From Streptomyces sp. T12 (GTDB lineage: Bacteria > Actinomycetota > Actinomycetes > Streptomycetales > Streptomycetaceae): DNA of 64,000 nt. Under the pieces are notes generated by a model. The model ran no database searches, was not told the DNA's origin, and saw only the letters and a list, made by a program, of their open reading frames with translations. The DNA is taken from NCBI RefSeq assembly GCF_028736035.1, contig NZ_CP117866.1, positions 6,014,001 to 6,078,000 on the forward strand, given 5' to 3'. Shown here one piece after another: positions 1-7,729 of the stretch (position 1 is the stretch's first letter; the number at the start of each line of letters is the position of its first letter). The position numbers and the translations under genes were made by a program.

Positions 1-2
1 AC

Positions 3-1367
3 CTGCCGTCGTCCTACGCCGACCTCGACGGCGTCACCGACGCCGCCATCGCGGGCAAGGACGGCGACCCGCGGATCCTGGCGCTCGTCGCCGTGGGCAT
101 CGGCATCCTGCTGGCCGCCGTCATCCAGCAGCTGACCGGCTACTTCACCGAGACCAACCGGCGCCCGGTCATGGACATCGGCAAGACCTCGCTGACCGGC
201 CCGGCCACCGTCGTCCTCGCCGGTATCTCGGTCGGTCTCGAATCGGCCGTCTACACCGCCCTGTTGATCGGCCTCGGCGTCTATGGGGCGTTCCTGCTCG
301 GCGGTACGTCGATCATGCTGGCGCTGTTCGCGGTGGCGCTGGCCGGCACCGGCCTGCTCACCACGGTCGGCGTGATCGTCGCCATGGACACCTTCGGGCC
401 GGTCTCCGACAACGCGCAGGGCATCGCCGAGATGTCCGGCGACGTCACGGGTGCGGGCGCCCAGGTGCTCACCAACCTGGACGCGGTCGGCAACACCACC
501 AAGGCCATCACCAAGGGCATCGCCATCGCCACCGCCGTCTTGGCGGCAGCGGCGCTCTTCGGGTCGTACCGCGACGCCATCACCACCGGCGCGCGGGACG
601 TGGGCGAGAAACTCAGCGGCGAAGGAGCGCCGATGAGCCTGATCATGGACATCTCGCAGCCCAACAACCTCGTCGGCCTCATCGCGGGCGCGGCGGTCGT
701 CTTCCTCTTCTCGGGGCTCGCGATCAACGCCGTGTCGCGGTCGGCGGGTTCCGTGGTGTACGAGGTGCGGCGGCAGTTCCGTGAGAAGCCCGGGATCATG
801 GACTACAGCGAGACGCCGGAGTACGGCAAGGTCGTCGACATCTGCACGAAGGACGCGCTCAGGGAACTGGCGACTCCTGGTCTGCTGGCCGTGATGGCGC
901 CGATCTTCATCGGGTTCACGCTCGGCGTCGGCGCCCTCGGCGCGTTCCTGGCGGGTGCCATCGGCGCCGGCACGCTGATGGCGGTGTTCCTCGCCAACTC
1001 CGGCGGCGCCTGGGACAACGCCAAGAAGCTCGTCGAGGACGGCCACCACGGCGGCAAGGGCAGCGAGGCCCACGCCGCCACGGTGATCGGCGATACGGTC
1101 GGTGACCCCTTCAAGGACACCGCCGGTCCCGCGATCAACCCGCTGCTGAAGGTGATGAACCTGGTGTCGCTGCTCATCGCGCCCGCGGTCATCCAGTTCA
1201 GCTACGGCGAGGACAAGAACGTCGGCGTACGGGTCACGATCGCCGTGCTGTCGCTCCTCGTGATCGTCGGCGCGGTCTACGTCTCCAAGCGGCGAGGCAT
1301 CGCCATGGGTGACGAAGGCAACGCCGACAGGGTGGCCAAACCGGTCGATCCCGCGGTGGTTTCGTAG
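3..1367 (+). CDS. hppA: K+-independent H+-pumping membrane pyrophosphatase, C-terminal part
   Basis: This gene is cut by the left window edge; its frame is open from base 3 and ends at TAG 1365-1367. The visible 454 residues are a polytopic membrane protein of the H+-translocating pyrophosphatase family, which couples PPi hydrolysis to proton export. The loop GNTTKA carries Lys (codon 501-503) where K+-dependent enzymes have Ala, so by family knowledge this is the K+-insensitive, proton-pumping class. The acidic DTVGDPFKDTAGP motif and the NPLLKVMNLVSLL helix of the active site are present at 1092-1175. A strong hairpin follows the gene. The N-terminal half lies outside the window. Confidence 0.96.
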   Translation: MPSSYADLDGVTDAAIAGKDGDPRILALVAVGIGILLAAVIQQLTGYFTETNRRPVMDIGKTSLTGPATVVLAGISVGLESAVYTALLIGLGVYGAFLLGGTSIMLALFAVALAGTGLLTTVGVIVAMDTFGPVSDNAQGIAEMSGDVTGAGAQVLTNLDAVGNTTKAITKGIAIATAVLAAAALFGSYRDAITTGARDVGEKLSGEGAPMSLIMDISQPNNLVGLIAGAAVVFLFSGLAINAVSRSAGSVVYEVRRQFREKPGIMDYSETPEYGKVVDICTKDALRELATPGLLAVMAPIFIGFTLGVGALGAFLAGAIGAGTLMAVFLANSGGAWDNAKKLVEDGHHGGKGSEAHAATVIGDTVGDPFKDTAGPAINPLLKVMNLVSLLIAPAVIQFSYGEDKNVGVRVTIAVLSLLVIVGAVYVSKRRGIAMGDEGNADRVAKPVDPAVVS

Positions 1368-1392
1368 GCGGTCTTACGACAGCCCAGCTCAA

Positions 1393-1436
1393 GAGGCGGG
1401 CGGGCGGCGCGCATTGACGTGCCGCCCGCCCGCCTC
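1393..1436 (+). terminator. Intrinsic-type terminator after hppA
   Basis: A perfect 16-bp GC-only stem (1393-1408 with 1421-1436) closes a 12-nt loop 26 bp after the hppA stop codon. No long T-run follows, as is usual for Streptomyces terminators. Confidence 0.8.
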
Positions 1437-1579
1437 GTGCTTGTTCACGCCGGGCCGTGACCCTTCTCTCACTTGGTGTAAATCGCACTAAGAGCCGCAT
1501 ATATGCCATTGGGGGCATGGCCGTCCGCCGCCCGACGTGTAAGGTCCGGTGGCCGAGAGCCACGGAAGGGACCGAACCG

Positions 1580-2176
1580 GTGAACAAGAAGCTCGCGGCC
1601 GCACTGTCCGGCGGTGCGGTACTGGTACTGGCGCTGACGGGATGCACGAGCGACGAGGGCAACCCGGAGCTGGACGCCTGGGCCAAGCAGGTCTGCGACG
1701 CCGTGCCCGCCCAGAACGCGAAGATCTCGGCGGCCTACGTCGCGATCACGAAGGCTGCCAAGGACACCACCAGCACGCCCAAGGAGCTCCAGCAGGCCGA
1801 CTCCAAGGCCTTCCAGGACCTGGCCGACGGCTACAAGGCGCGCGCGAGCCTCATCGGCGACGCCGGGGCGCCTCCGGGGGTCGAGAACGGCGCGCAGGTC
1901 CAGCAGGACGTCGTCAAGAAGCTCACCGCCCTCTCCGCGGCATACGGCGACCTGAAGAAGCGGGTCGACGGGCTGAACACGAAGGACCAGGCGAAGTTCG
2001 CGTCCGGCCTGAAGGACGTGTCGGCCGAGATGAAGCAGGTGGAGACCCAGCGCAAGAGCGCGATCAAGGCGCTGAAGAAGCTGGAGTCGGGCGACACCAA
2101 GAAGGCGCTGACGTCGCAGGAGGGCTGCAAGGCGGCCGCTTCGGCGTCCACGTCGGCCGCGGCCACCGACAGCTGA
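1580..2176 (+). CDS. Small secreted lipoprotein, function unknown
   Basis: The product has 198 residues. GTG 1580 is chosen because GGAAGGGA lies upstream and because translation then begins with a signal peptide: MNKK, a hydrophobic stretch, then the lipobox LTGC with Cys 22. The mature part is highly charged and helical, with many Lys, Ala and Asp residues, one Cys pair (WAKQVCDAV and QEGCKAA) and an Ala/Ser-rich tail. This pattern suggests a helical bundle held outside the membrane. I recognise no catalytic motif. It lies between hppA and a methyltransferase, as in other Streptomyces, and has no obvious functional link to either. Confidence 0.85.
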   Translation: MNKKLAAALSGGAVLVLALTGCTSDEGNPELDAWAKQVCDAVPAQNAKISAAYVAITKAAKDTTSTPKELQQADSKAFQDLADGYKARASLIGDAGAPPGVENGAQVQQDVVKKLTALSAAYGDLKKRVDGLNTKDQAKFASGLKDVSAEMKQVETQRKSAIKALKKLESGDTKKALTSQEGCKAAASASTSAAATDS

Positions 2177-2201
2177 ACCACCCTCAGGGGCGGGCGCGGG
2201 T

Positions 2202-2213
2202 CACAATGAGGGC
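2202..2213 (+). promoter_or_regulatory. Candidate -10 element for a leaderless mRNA
   Basis: CACAAT (2202-2207) lies exactly 6 nt before GTG 2214 and there is no Shine-Dalgarno sequence in between. This spacing places the transcript start at the start codon. The -35 is not clear. Confidence 0.4.
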
Positions 2214-3743
2214 GTGAGTGACTCCAGCCTGTCTGCCCTGCCCGCCTCCGACCGTCCCGATGTCGCCGCCCGGCTGAGGGATGCCCTGCTCGGGGCCTCC
2301 TTCACCGCCGACGGGCTGCTAGAGCTGCTCGGCGCGCCCGCGTACACGGCGCTCGCCCGGAGCGAGACCGTGCCCGCGCTCCGGGCGACCCGCGGAGACA
2401 CGCCGCTAGAGGCGCTCGTCAGGCTGTTCCTGTTGCAGCAACCCGTGCCGCACGCGCGCGTGGCGGGCGTTCTGCCCGTCGACGCATGCCTGGAGAGCGG
2501 GTGGCTGGTCCGGGTCGGCGACGACCTCGCGGCGACCGTGGACGTGCGGCCGTACGGCGGGCCCGAGGGCGAGGACTGGTTCATCGTGTCCGACCTGGGC
2601 TGCGCGGTCGGCGGGGCGGGCGGCAGCGGCAGCAATGGCCGCCAGGCAGATACAGCCGTCGTCCTCGGCGTCGGCGGCGCCTCCACGACCCTCGCCGGCA
2701 TCACGGTCCGTACGCCCGTCGCCTCCGCCCTCGACCTCGGCACCGGCTCCGGCATCCAGGCGCTGCACGCCGCACAGCACGCCACGCGCGTGACGGCGAC
2801 CGATCTCAACCCGCGCGCGCTGCACATCACCGCCCTGACGCTCGCGCTGTCCGGCTCCCCGGCCGTGGACCTGCGGGAGGGCTCGCTGTTCGAGCCGCTC
2901 AAGAACGGCGAGACGTACGACCTGATCGTGTCGAACCCGCCCTTTGTGATCTCGCCGGGCGCGCGGCTGACGTACCGCGACGGCGGGATGGGCGGGGACG
3001 ATCTGTGCCGGTCGATCGTTCAGGGGGCGGGGGAGCGGCTGAACGAGGGCGGGTTCGCGCAGTTCCTCGCCAACTGGCAGCACGTGGAAGGGGAGGACTG
3101 GCAGGACCGGCTGCGGTCGTGGGTGCCGCGCGGGTGCGACGCGTGGATCGTGCAGCGCGAGGTCCAGGACATCACGCAATACGCCGAGCTGTGGCTCAGG
3201 GACGCCGGTGACCACCGGGGTGACGTGGCCGAGTACCAGGCGCGGTACGACGCGTGGCTGGACGAGTTCGAGGCGCGCAAGGTGAAGGCCGTGGGCTTCG
3301 GGTGGATCACGTTGCGGAAGGCGTCGGCGGCCGTGCCCTCGATCACGGTGGAGGAGTGGCCGCATCCGGTCGAGCAGCCGCTCGGCGACACGGTCCGGGC
3401 GCACTTCGGCCGGCTCGACTACCTGCGCGCCCGCGACGACGCGGCCCTGCTGGAGGACCACTTCAAGCTCGTCGGCGAGGTCGTGCAGGAGCAGGTCGGA
3501 ATGCCCGGCGCCGAGGACCCGGAGCACGTCGTACTGCGCCAGCACCGCGGAATGCGCCGGGCCACTCGGGTGGACACGGTCGGCGCGGGGTTCGCGGGCG
3601 TGTGCGACGGTTCGCTGAGCGCGGGCCGCATTCTGGACGCGATCGCCCAACTGATGGGCGAGGATCCGGTGTTGCTGCGCGACCGCACGCCCGCGCAGAT
3701 CCGGCTGCTGGTGGAGCAGGGATTCCTCGAACCGGCGCGGTGA
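2214..3743 (+). CDS. Class I SAM-dependent methyltransferase (N5-glutamine/RNA MTase type)
   Basis: The product has 509 residues. An N-terminal helical region of about 150 residues precedes a Rossmann methyltransferase core: motif I is LDLGTGSGIQALHAA near residue 175, and motif IV is SNPPFVIS near residue 241. NPP(F/Y) is the signature of the HemK/RsmC/RlmG group, which methylates planar nitrogens in protein Gln, rRNA or tRNA. About 200 further residues follow and are shared only with actinobacterial relatives, as far as I recall. The substrate cannot be read from sequence. A mycobacterial-type 'methyltransferase small' protein is the nearest family. Confidence 0.85.
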   Translation: MSDSSLSALPASDRPDVAARLRDALLGASFTADGLLELLGAPAYTALARSETVPALRATRGDTPLEALVRLFLLQQPVPHARVAGVLPVDACLESGWLVRVGDDLAATVDVRPYGGPEGEDWFIVSDLGCAVGGAGGSGSNGRQADTAVVLGVGGASTTLAGITVRTPVASALDLGTGSGIQALHAAQHATRVTATDLNPRALHITALTLALSGSPAVDLREGSLFEPLKNGETYDLIVSNPPFVISPGARLTYRDGGMGGDDLCRSIVQGAGERLNEGGFAQFLANWQHVEGEDWQDRLRSWVPRGCDAWIVQREVQDITQYAELWLRDAGDHRGDVAEYQARYDAWLDEFEARKVKAVGFGWITLRKASAAVPSITVEEWPHPVEQPLGDTVRAHFGRLDYLRARDDAALLEDHFKLVGEVVQEQVGMPGAEDPEHVVLRQHRGMRRATRVDTVGAGFAGVCDGSLSAGRILDAIAQLMGEDPVLLRDRTPAQIRLLVEQGFLEPAR

Positions 3744-3834
3744 ACCCGACGGGTTGATCTCCAGCGGTCGTACGGCGTTCGGGGCCGCTGACACCCGTTC
3801 AAGCCACTGCTGCGTCTGCGGGGAAGAGGAGGCG

Positions 3835-3918
3835 ATGACGACGGTTACAACACCCGTCGATCGACTGTGCCGAACCGCGCACCGACCAGGTCCTGGGCAC
3901 TGTTCAGGCACACGGTGA
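3835..3918 (+). CDS. Putative 27-residue leader or micro-ORF
   Basis: ATG 3835 follows an excellent ribosome-binding site (GAGGAGG, 3827-3833). It opens a 27-codon frame that stops at TGA 3916. One base later the ATG of another small frame begins (TGAAATG), a typical translational-coupling arrangement. No homologue is recognised, and coding status rests only on the RBS and the coupling. Confidence 0.3.
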   Translation: MTTVTTPVDRLCRTAHRPGPGHCSGTR

Positions 3919-3919
3919 A

Positions 3920-4090
3920 ATGAGCCACAAGAAGGGCGCCGACAACGTCACCGAGCCGTGCGGCGACAAATTCGAGTCGATCACGGTCATCAGGCCCACG
4001 ACAGAAGACGACCGGAAAGATACTCGCGGCCGGGCGAGCTCCGAGGTGGCTGAGGCGGGCGAGGCAGGCGAGGCGGTACGAGGGTGGTGA
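3920..4090 (+). CDS. Putative 56-residue protein coupled to the micro-ORF
   Basis: ATG 3920 starts 1 nt after the stop of the preceding micro-ORF. The product begins MSHKKGADNVTEPCGDKF, is hydrophilic, and has an AEAGEAGEA repeat near its end. It has no signal peptide or membrane segment, and I recognise no family. It could also be a decayed gene fragment. Confidence 0.25.
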   Translation: MSHKKGADNVTEPCGDKFESITVIRPTTEDDRKDTRGRASSEVAEAGEAGEAVRGW

Positions 4091-4266
4091 AGGCGGTGAG
4101 GGCGGCGGGTCCGGTGGGGCCTGCGTGGCAGCTGGGTCCGCACGGTCCGGGAGTCCACAGCCGCGTCGGCCCCGCGTTCACCTGAGGTTCGCCTGTGCGC
4201 CGTCCGCGCGTGTCAGCCTCGCCGGGCTGGGCACTCGCTGACGGGAGAAAAGGGGCAAGCGGAACC

Positions 4267-4464
4267 ATGGAAAGGGGACCGGCGATCTTCGCTGGGGTCG
4301 TGTTCGCCCTGTTCGGAGGTGGGCTGCTCGTGTGGACCGCGGTCCGGGTGCGGCAGCGCCAGCCTGTCGCCCACAGTGTGAGCCCCGTCGCATCGGCGAC
4401 GCTTGCGGGCCTTGTCTCGGTGATCGCGTTGATCTTCGGAACGTGGTGCTTCTCCCGCCTCTGA
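4267..4464 (+). CDS. Small two-helix membrane protein
   Basis: The product has 65 residues. ATG 4267 is preferred over earlier in-frame codons because it places a hydrophobic helix (AIFAGVVFALFGGGLLVW) at residues 6-23. A second helix (ATLAGLVSVIALIFGTW) lies near residues 46-62, with a basic RVRQRQ loop between them. The purine-rich GGGAGAAAAGGGGCAAG upstream may act as the ribosome-binding site. A small membrane protein at this place before topA is conserved in Streptomyces. The function is unknown. Confidence 0.65.
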   Translation: MERGPAIFAGVVFALFGGGLLVWTAVRVRQRQPVAHSVSPVASATLAGLVSVIALIFGTWCFSRL

Positions 4465-4602
4465 GAACGGCCCACGAGCTGCGCGGCGGATAATTGGGAG
4501 CCCCTCTTCCGGAAAGGCTCGAAAAGGCCGGTGGGCACTCCGGGCGGCAGGAATGGCGGAAGTCGGGTTACCGTTCGAGTGGCCGTTGCGGGCTTTTCCC
4601 GT

Positions 4603-4712
4603 TTGACAACAGGGCGGGATGTACCGTCACACTCCGCAGCGTCACCACCACCCGACCCCGGGCCCAATCGACCCTGGGGAGGCCCCAGCGTCGACCGGAG
4701 AGAAGAGCGAAG
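4603..4712 (+). promoter_or_regulatory. topA upstream region with a consensus -35
   Basis: A perfect TTGACA lies at 4603-4608 and TACCGT at 4622-4627, but the 13-bp spacer is short for a normal sigma-70-type promoter. An off-optimal spacer is a known way for promoters to respond to supercoiling, and Streptomyces topA is reported to be supercoiling-sensitive. The link made here is inference. GGAGAG at 4697-4702 is the topA ribosome-binding site. Confidence 0.35.
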
Positions 4713-7562
4713 TTGTCCCCGACCAGCGAGACCGCACAGGGCGGCCGCCGACTCGTCATCGTCGAGTCGCCTGCCAAGGCGAAGACGATCAAGGGCTACC
4801 TGGGCCCCGGCTACGTAGTCGAAGCGAGCGTCGGGCACATCCGCGACCTCCCCAACGGTGCCGCGGAGGTGCCGGAGAAGTACACCGGCGAGGTCCGCCG
4901 CCTCGGCGTGGACGTCGAGCACGACTTCGAGCCGATCTACGTCGTCAACGCCGACAAGAAGGCCCAGGTCAAGAAGCTCAAGGACCTGCTGAAGGATTCC
5001 GACGAGCTCTACCTCGCCACCGATGAGGACCGCGAGGGCGAGGCGATCGCCTGGCACCTCCAGGAGGTGCTCAAGCCCAAGGTCCCGGTCAAGCGGATGG
5101 TCTTCCACGAGATCACCAAGGCCGCGATCCAGGCCGCTGTCGCCAACCCGCGCCAGCTCAACCAGAAGCTCGTCGACGCCCAGGAGACCCGCCGCATCCT
5201 CGACCGCCTCTACGGCTACGAGGTCTCGCCGGTCCTGTGGAAGAAGGTCATGCCGCGCCTGTCGGCCGGCCGTGTCCAGTCGGTCGCCACACGACTCGTC
5301 GTGGAGCGGGAACGCGAGCGCATCGCGTTTCGTTCTGCTGAGTACTGGGACCTGACGGGCACCTTCGCGACCGGCCGCGCGGGAGATCCGTCGGACCCGT
5401 CGTCGCTGGTCGCCCGCCTGCAGACCGTCGACGGCAGGCGGGTCGCGCAGGGCCGCGACTTCGACTCCCTGGGACAACTCAAGAGCGCGAACACCCTCCA
5501 CCTCGACGAGGCGAACGCCCGCGCCCTGGCCGCCGCCCTGGAGCAGACGCAGTTCTCCGTCCGGTCCGTCGAGTCCAAGCCGTACCGCCGCTCGCCGTAC
5601 GCCCCGTTCCGTACGACGACGCTGCAGCAGGAGGCGAGCCGCAAGCTCGGCTTCGGCGCGAAGGCCACCATGCAGGTCGCGCAGAAGCTGTACGAGAACG
5701 GCTACATCACCTACATGCGTACGGACTCCACGACACTGAGCGACACCGCCGTCGCGGCCGCCCGCGCCCAGGTCACGCAGCTGTACGGCGCCGACTACCT
5801 GCCGCCGTCCCCGCGGACGTACGCCGGGAAGGTCAAGAACGCGCAGGAGGCGCACGAGGCGATCCGCCCCTCCGGCGACCGCTTCCGCACGCCTGCCGAG
5901 ACCGGGCTGACCGGCGACCAGTTCAAGCTCTACGAGCTGATCTGGAAGCGGACCGTCGCCTCCCAGATGAAGGACGCGACCGGTAACTCGGTCACGGTCA
6001 AGATCGGCGGCACGGCGGCCGACGGCCGGGACGTCGAGTTCAGCGCGTCCGGCAAGACGATCACCTTCCACGGCTTCCTGAAGGCCTACGTCGAGGGTGC
6101 CGACGACCCGAACGCCGAGCTGGACGACCGCGAGCGCCGGCTGCCGCAGGTGGGCCAGGGCGACGCCCTGAGCGCCGAGGAGATCACGGTCGACGGGCAC
6201 GCCACCAAGCCCCCGGCCCGCTACACCGAGGCCTCGCTGGTCAAGGAGCTGGAAGAGCGCGAGATCGGCCGCCCGTCGACGTACGCGTCGATCATCGGCA
6301 CGATCCTCGACCGCGGCTATGTGTTCAAGAAGGGCACGGCACTCGTCCCGTCCTTCCTGTCCTTCGCCGTGGTCAACCTCCTGGAGAAGCACTTCGGGCG
6401 GCTCGTCGACTACGACTTCACCGCCAAGATGGAGGACGACCTCGACCGCATCGCGGCCGGTCAGGCACAGTCCGTGCCGTGGCTGAGGCGCTTCTACTTC
6501 GGTGCGACGTTGCCGGACAGCGGCGCCGCCGCGGGCGGCGCGGCCGACGCCGGCAACGGCGACGGGGACCACCTCGGCGGCCTCAAGGAACTGGTGACCG
6601 ACCTGGGCGCGATCGACGCGCGCGAGGTGTCGTCGTTCCCGGTGGGCAACGACATCGTGCTCAGGGTCGGCCGCTACGGCCCGTACATCGAGCGCGGCGA
6701 GAAGGACTCCGAGAACCACCAGCGGGCGGACGTGCCCGAGGACCTGGCCCCGGACGAGCTGTCCGTCGAGCTCGCGGAGGAACTGCTCGCCAAGCCGAGC
6801 GGCGACTTCGAACTCGGCGCCGACCCGCAGACCGGCCACCAGATCATCGCCCGCGACGGCCGCTACGGCCCGTACGTCACCGAGGTGCTCCCCGAGGGCA
6901 CCCCGAAGACCGGCAAGAACGCCGTCAAGCCGCGTACGGCCTCCCTGTTCAAGTCGATGTCCCTGGACACGGTGACGCTCGCGGACGCGCTCAAGCTGAT
7001 GTCGTTGCCGCGTGTCGTGGGCACCGACGCCGAGGGCCAGGAGATCACCGCGCAGAACGGCCGCTACGGGCCGTATCTGAAGAAGGGCACGGACTCGCGC
7101 TCGCTGCAGACCGAGGACCAGCTCTTCACGATCACCCTCGAAGAGGCGCTGGAGATCTACTCCCAGCCCAAGCAGCGCGGCCGGGCCGCCGCCAAGCCGC
7201 CGCTGAAGGAGCTGGGCGTCGACCCGGTCAGCGAGAAGCCGGTCGTGGTCAAGGACGGTCGCTTCGGGCCGTACGTCACCGACGGGGAGACCAACGCGAC
7301 CCTGCGCTCCGGCGACAGCGTTGAGACGATCACCCCGGAGCGCGGCTTCGAGCTGCTCGCGGAGAAGCGCGCGAAGGCGCCCGCCAAGAAGACGGCGAAG
7401 AAGGCTCCCGCGAAGAAGACGACCGCCAAGAAGGCCGCCCCCGCCAAGAAGACGGCCGCCAAGAAGACCGCGGCGAAGAAGACGACGACGGCCGCGAAAA
7501 CGACGGCGAAGAAGACGACCGCGAAGAAGGCGACGGCTTCGAAGTCGGCGAGCGAGGACTGA
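4713..7562 (+). CDS. topA: DNA topoisomerase I
   Basis: This is the type IA topoisomerase that relaxes negative supercoils through a 5'-phosphotyrosyl intermediate. It has 949 residues from TTG 4713, which follows GGAGAG; the earlier open frame has no family similarity. The TOPRIM domain opens with LVIVESPAKAKTIKGYL and carries the acidic triad DEDREGE. The active-site Tyr334 is in YITYMRTDST. The C-terminal half has four GR(Y/F)GPY repeats (VGRYGPY, DGRYGPY, NGRYGPY, DGRFGPY) in place of zinc fingers, followed by an 80-residue tail of AKKT/AKKA repeats. That tail is known in actinobacterial TopA to promote DNA binding and processivity. Confidence 0.98.
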   Translation: MSPTSETAQGGRRLVIVESPAKAKTIKGYLGPGYVVEASVGHIRDLPNGAAEVPEKYTGEVRRLGVDVEHDFEPIYVVNADKKAQVKKLKDLLKDSDELYLATDEDREGEAIAWHLQEVLKPKVPVKRMVFHEITKAAIQAAVANPRQLNQKLVDAQETRRILDRLYGYEVSPVLWKKVMPRLSAGRVQSVATRLVVERERERIAFRSAEYWDLTGTFATGRAGDPSDPSSLVARLQTVDGRRVAQGRDFDSLGQLKSANTLHLDEANARALAAALEQTQFSVRSVESKPYRRSPYAPFRTTTLQQEASRKLGFGAKATMQVAQKLYENGYITYMRTDSTTLSDTAVAAARAQVTQLYGADYLPPSPRTYAGKVKNAQEAHEAIRPSGDRFRTPAETGLTGDQFKLYELIWKRTVASQMKDATGNSVTVKIGGTAADGRDVEFSASGKTITFHGFLKAYVEGADDPNAELDDRERRLPQVGQGDALSAEEITVDGHATKPPARYTEASLVKELEEREIGRPSTYASIIGTILDRGYVFKKGTALVPSFLSFAVVNLLEKHFGRLVDYDFTAKMEDDLDRIAAGQAQSVPWLRRFYFGATLPDSGAAAGGAADAGNGDGDHLGGLKELVTDLGAIDAREVSSFPVGNDIVLRVGRYGPYIERGEKDSENHQRADVPEDLAPDELSVELAEELLAKPSGDFELGADPQTGHQIIARDGRYGPYVTEVLPEGTPKTGKNAVKPRTASLFKSMSLDTVTLADALKLMSLPRVVGTDAEGQEITAQNGRYGPYLKKGTDSRSLQTEDQLFTITLEEALEIYSQPKQRGRAAAKPPLKELGVDPVSEKPVVVKDGRFGPYVTDGETNATLRSGDSVETITPERGFELLAEKRAKAPAKKTAKKAPAKKTTAKKAAPAKKTAAKKTAAKKTTTAAKTTAKKTTAKKATASKSASED

Positions 7563-7571
7563 GCCAGGAGG

Positions 7572-7618
7572 ACCGGACTCGCAACGGGGCTCTTTCTGAG
7601 CCCGGTTGAGGGTCCGGT
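7572..7618 (+). terminator. Nested hairpin after topA
   Basis: An inner perfect hairpin (GGGCTC/GAGCCC, 7587-7603) sits inside outer arms ACCGGAC (7572-7578) and GTCCGGT (7612-7618), just after the topA stop. It resembles a cruciform or terminator. Confidence 0.55.
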
Positions 7619-7717
7619 TCTTCACGTCCGGTTCGCAAAACGAACGCCTCGGCATCAGTTTGGTGTCGGGGCGGGCGTACGTTCGGGCGCGCGCGTCGGG
7701 CTGTCGGTGGGTCCCGA

Positions 7718-7729
7718 TAGGCTGAAAGC
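7718..7729 (+). promoter_or_regulatory. -10 element for a leaderless tmk fusion mRNA
   Basis: TAGGCT (7718-7723) lies 6 nt before ATG 7730 and no Shine-Dalgarno sequence is present. The predicted transcript therefore starts at the initiation codon. Confidence 0.5.

Noticed and set aside
4495..4712. Longer N-terminus for topA
   Set aside because: The 73 extra codons have no topoisomerase similarity, and TTG 4713 has a ribosome-binding site and the usual Streptomyces N-terminus.
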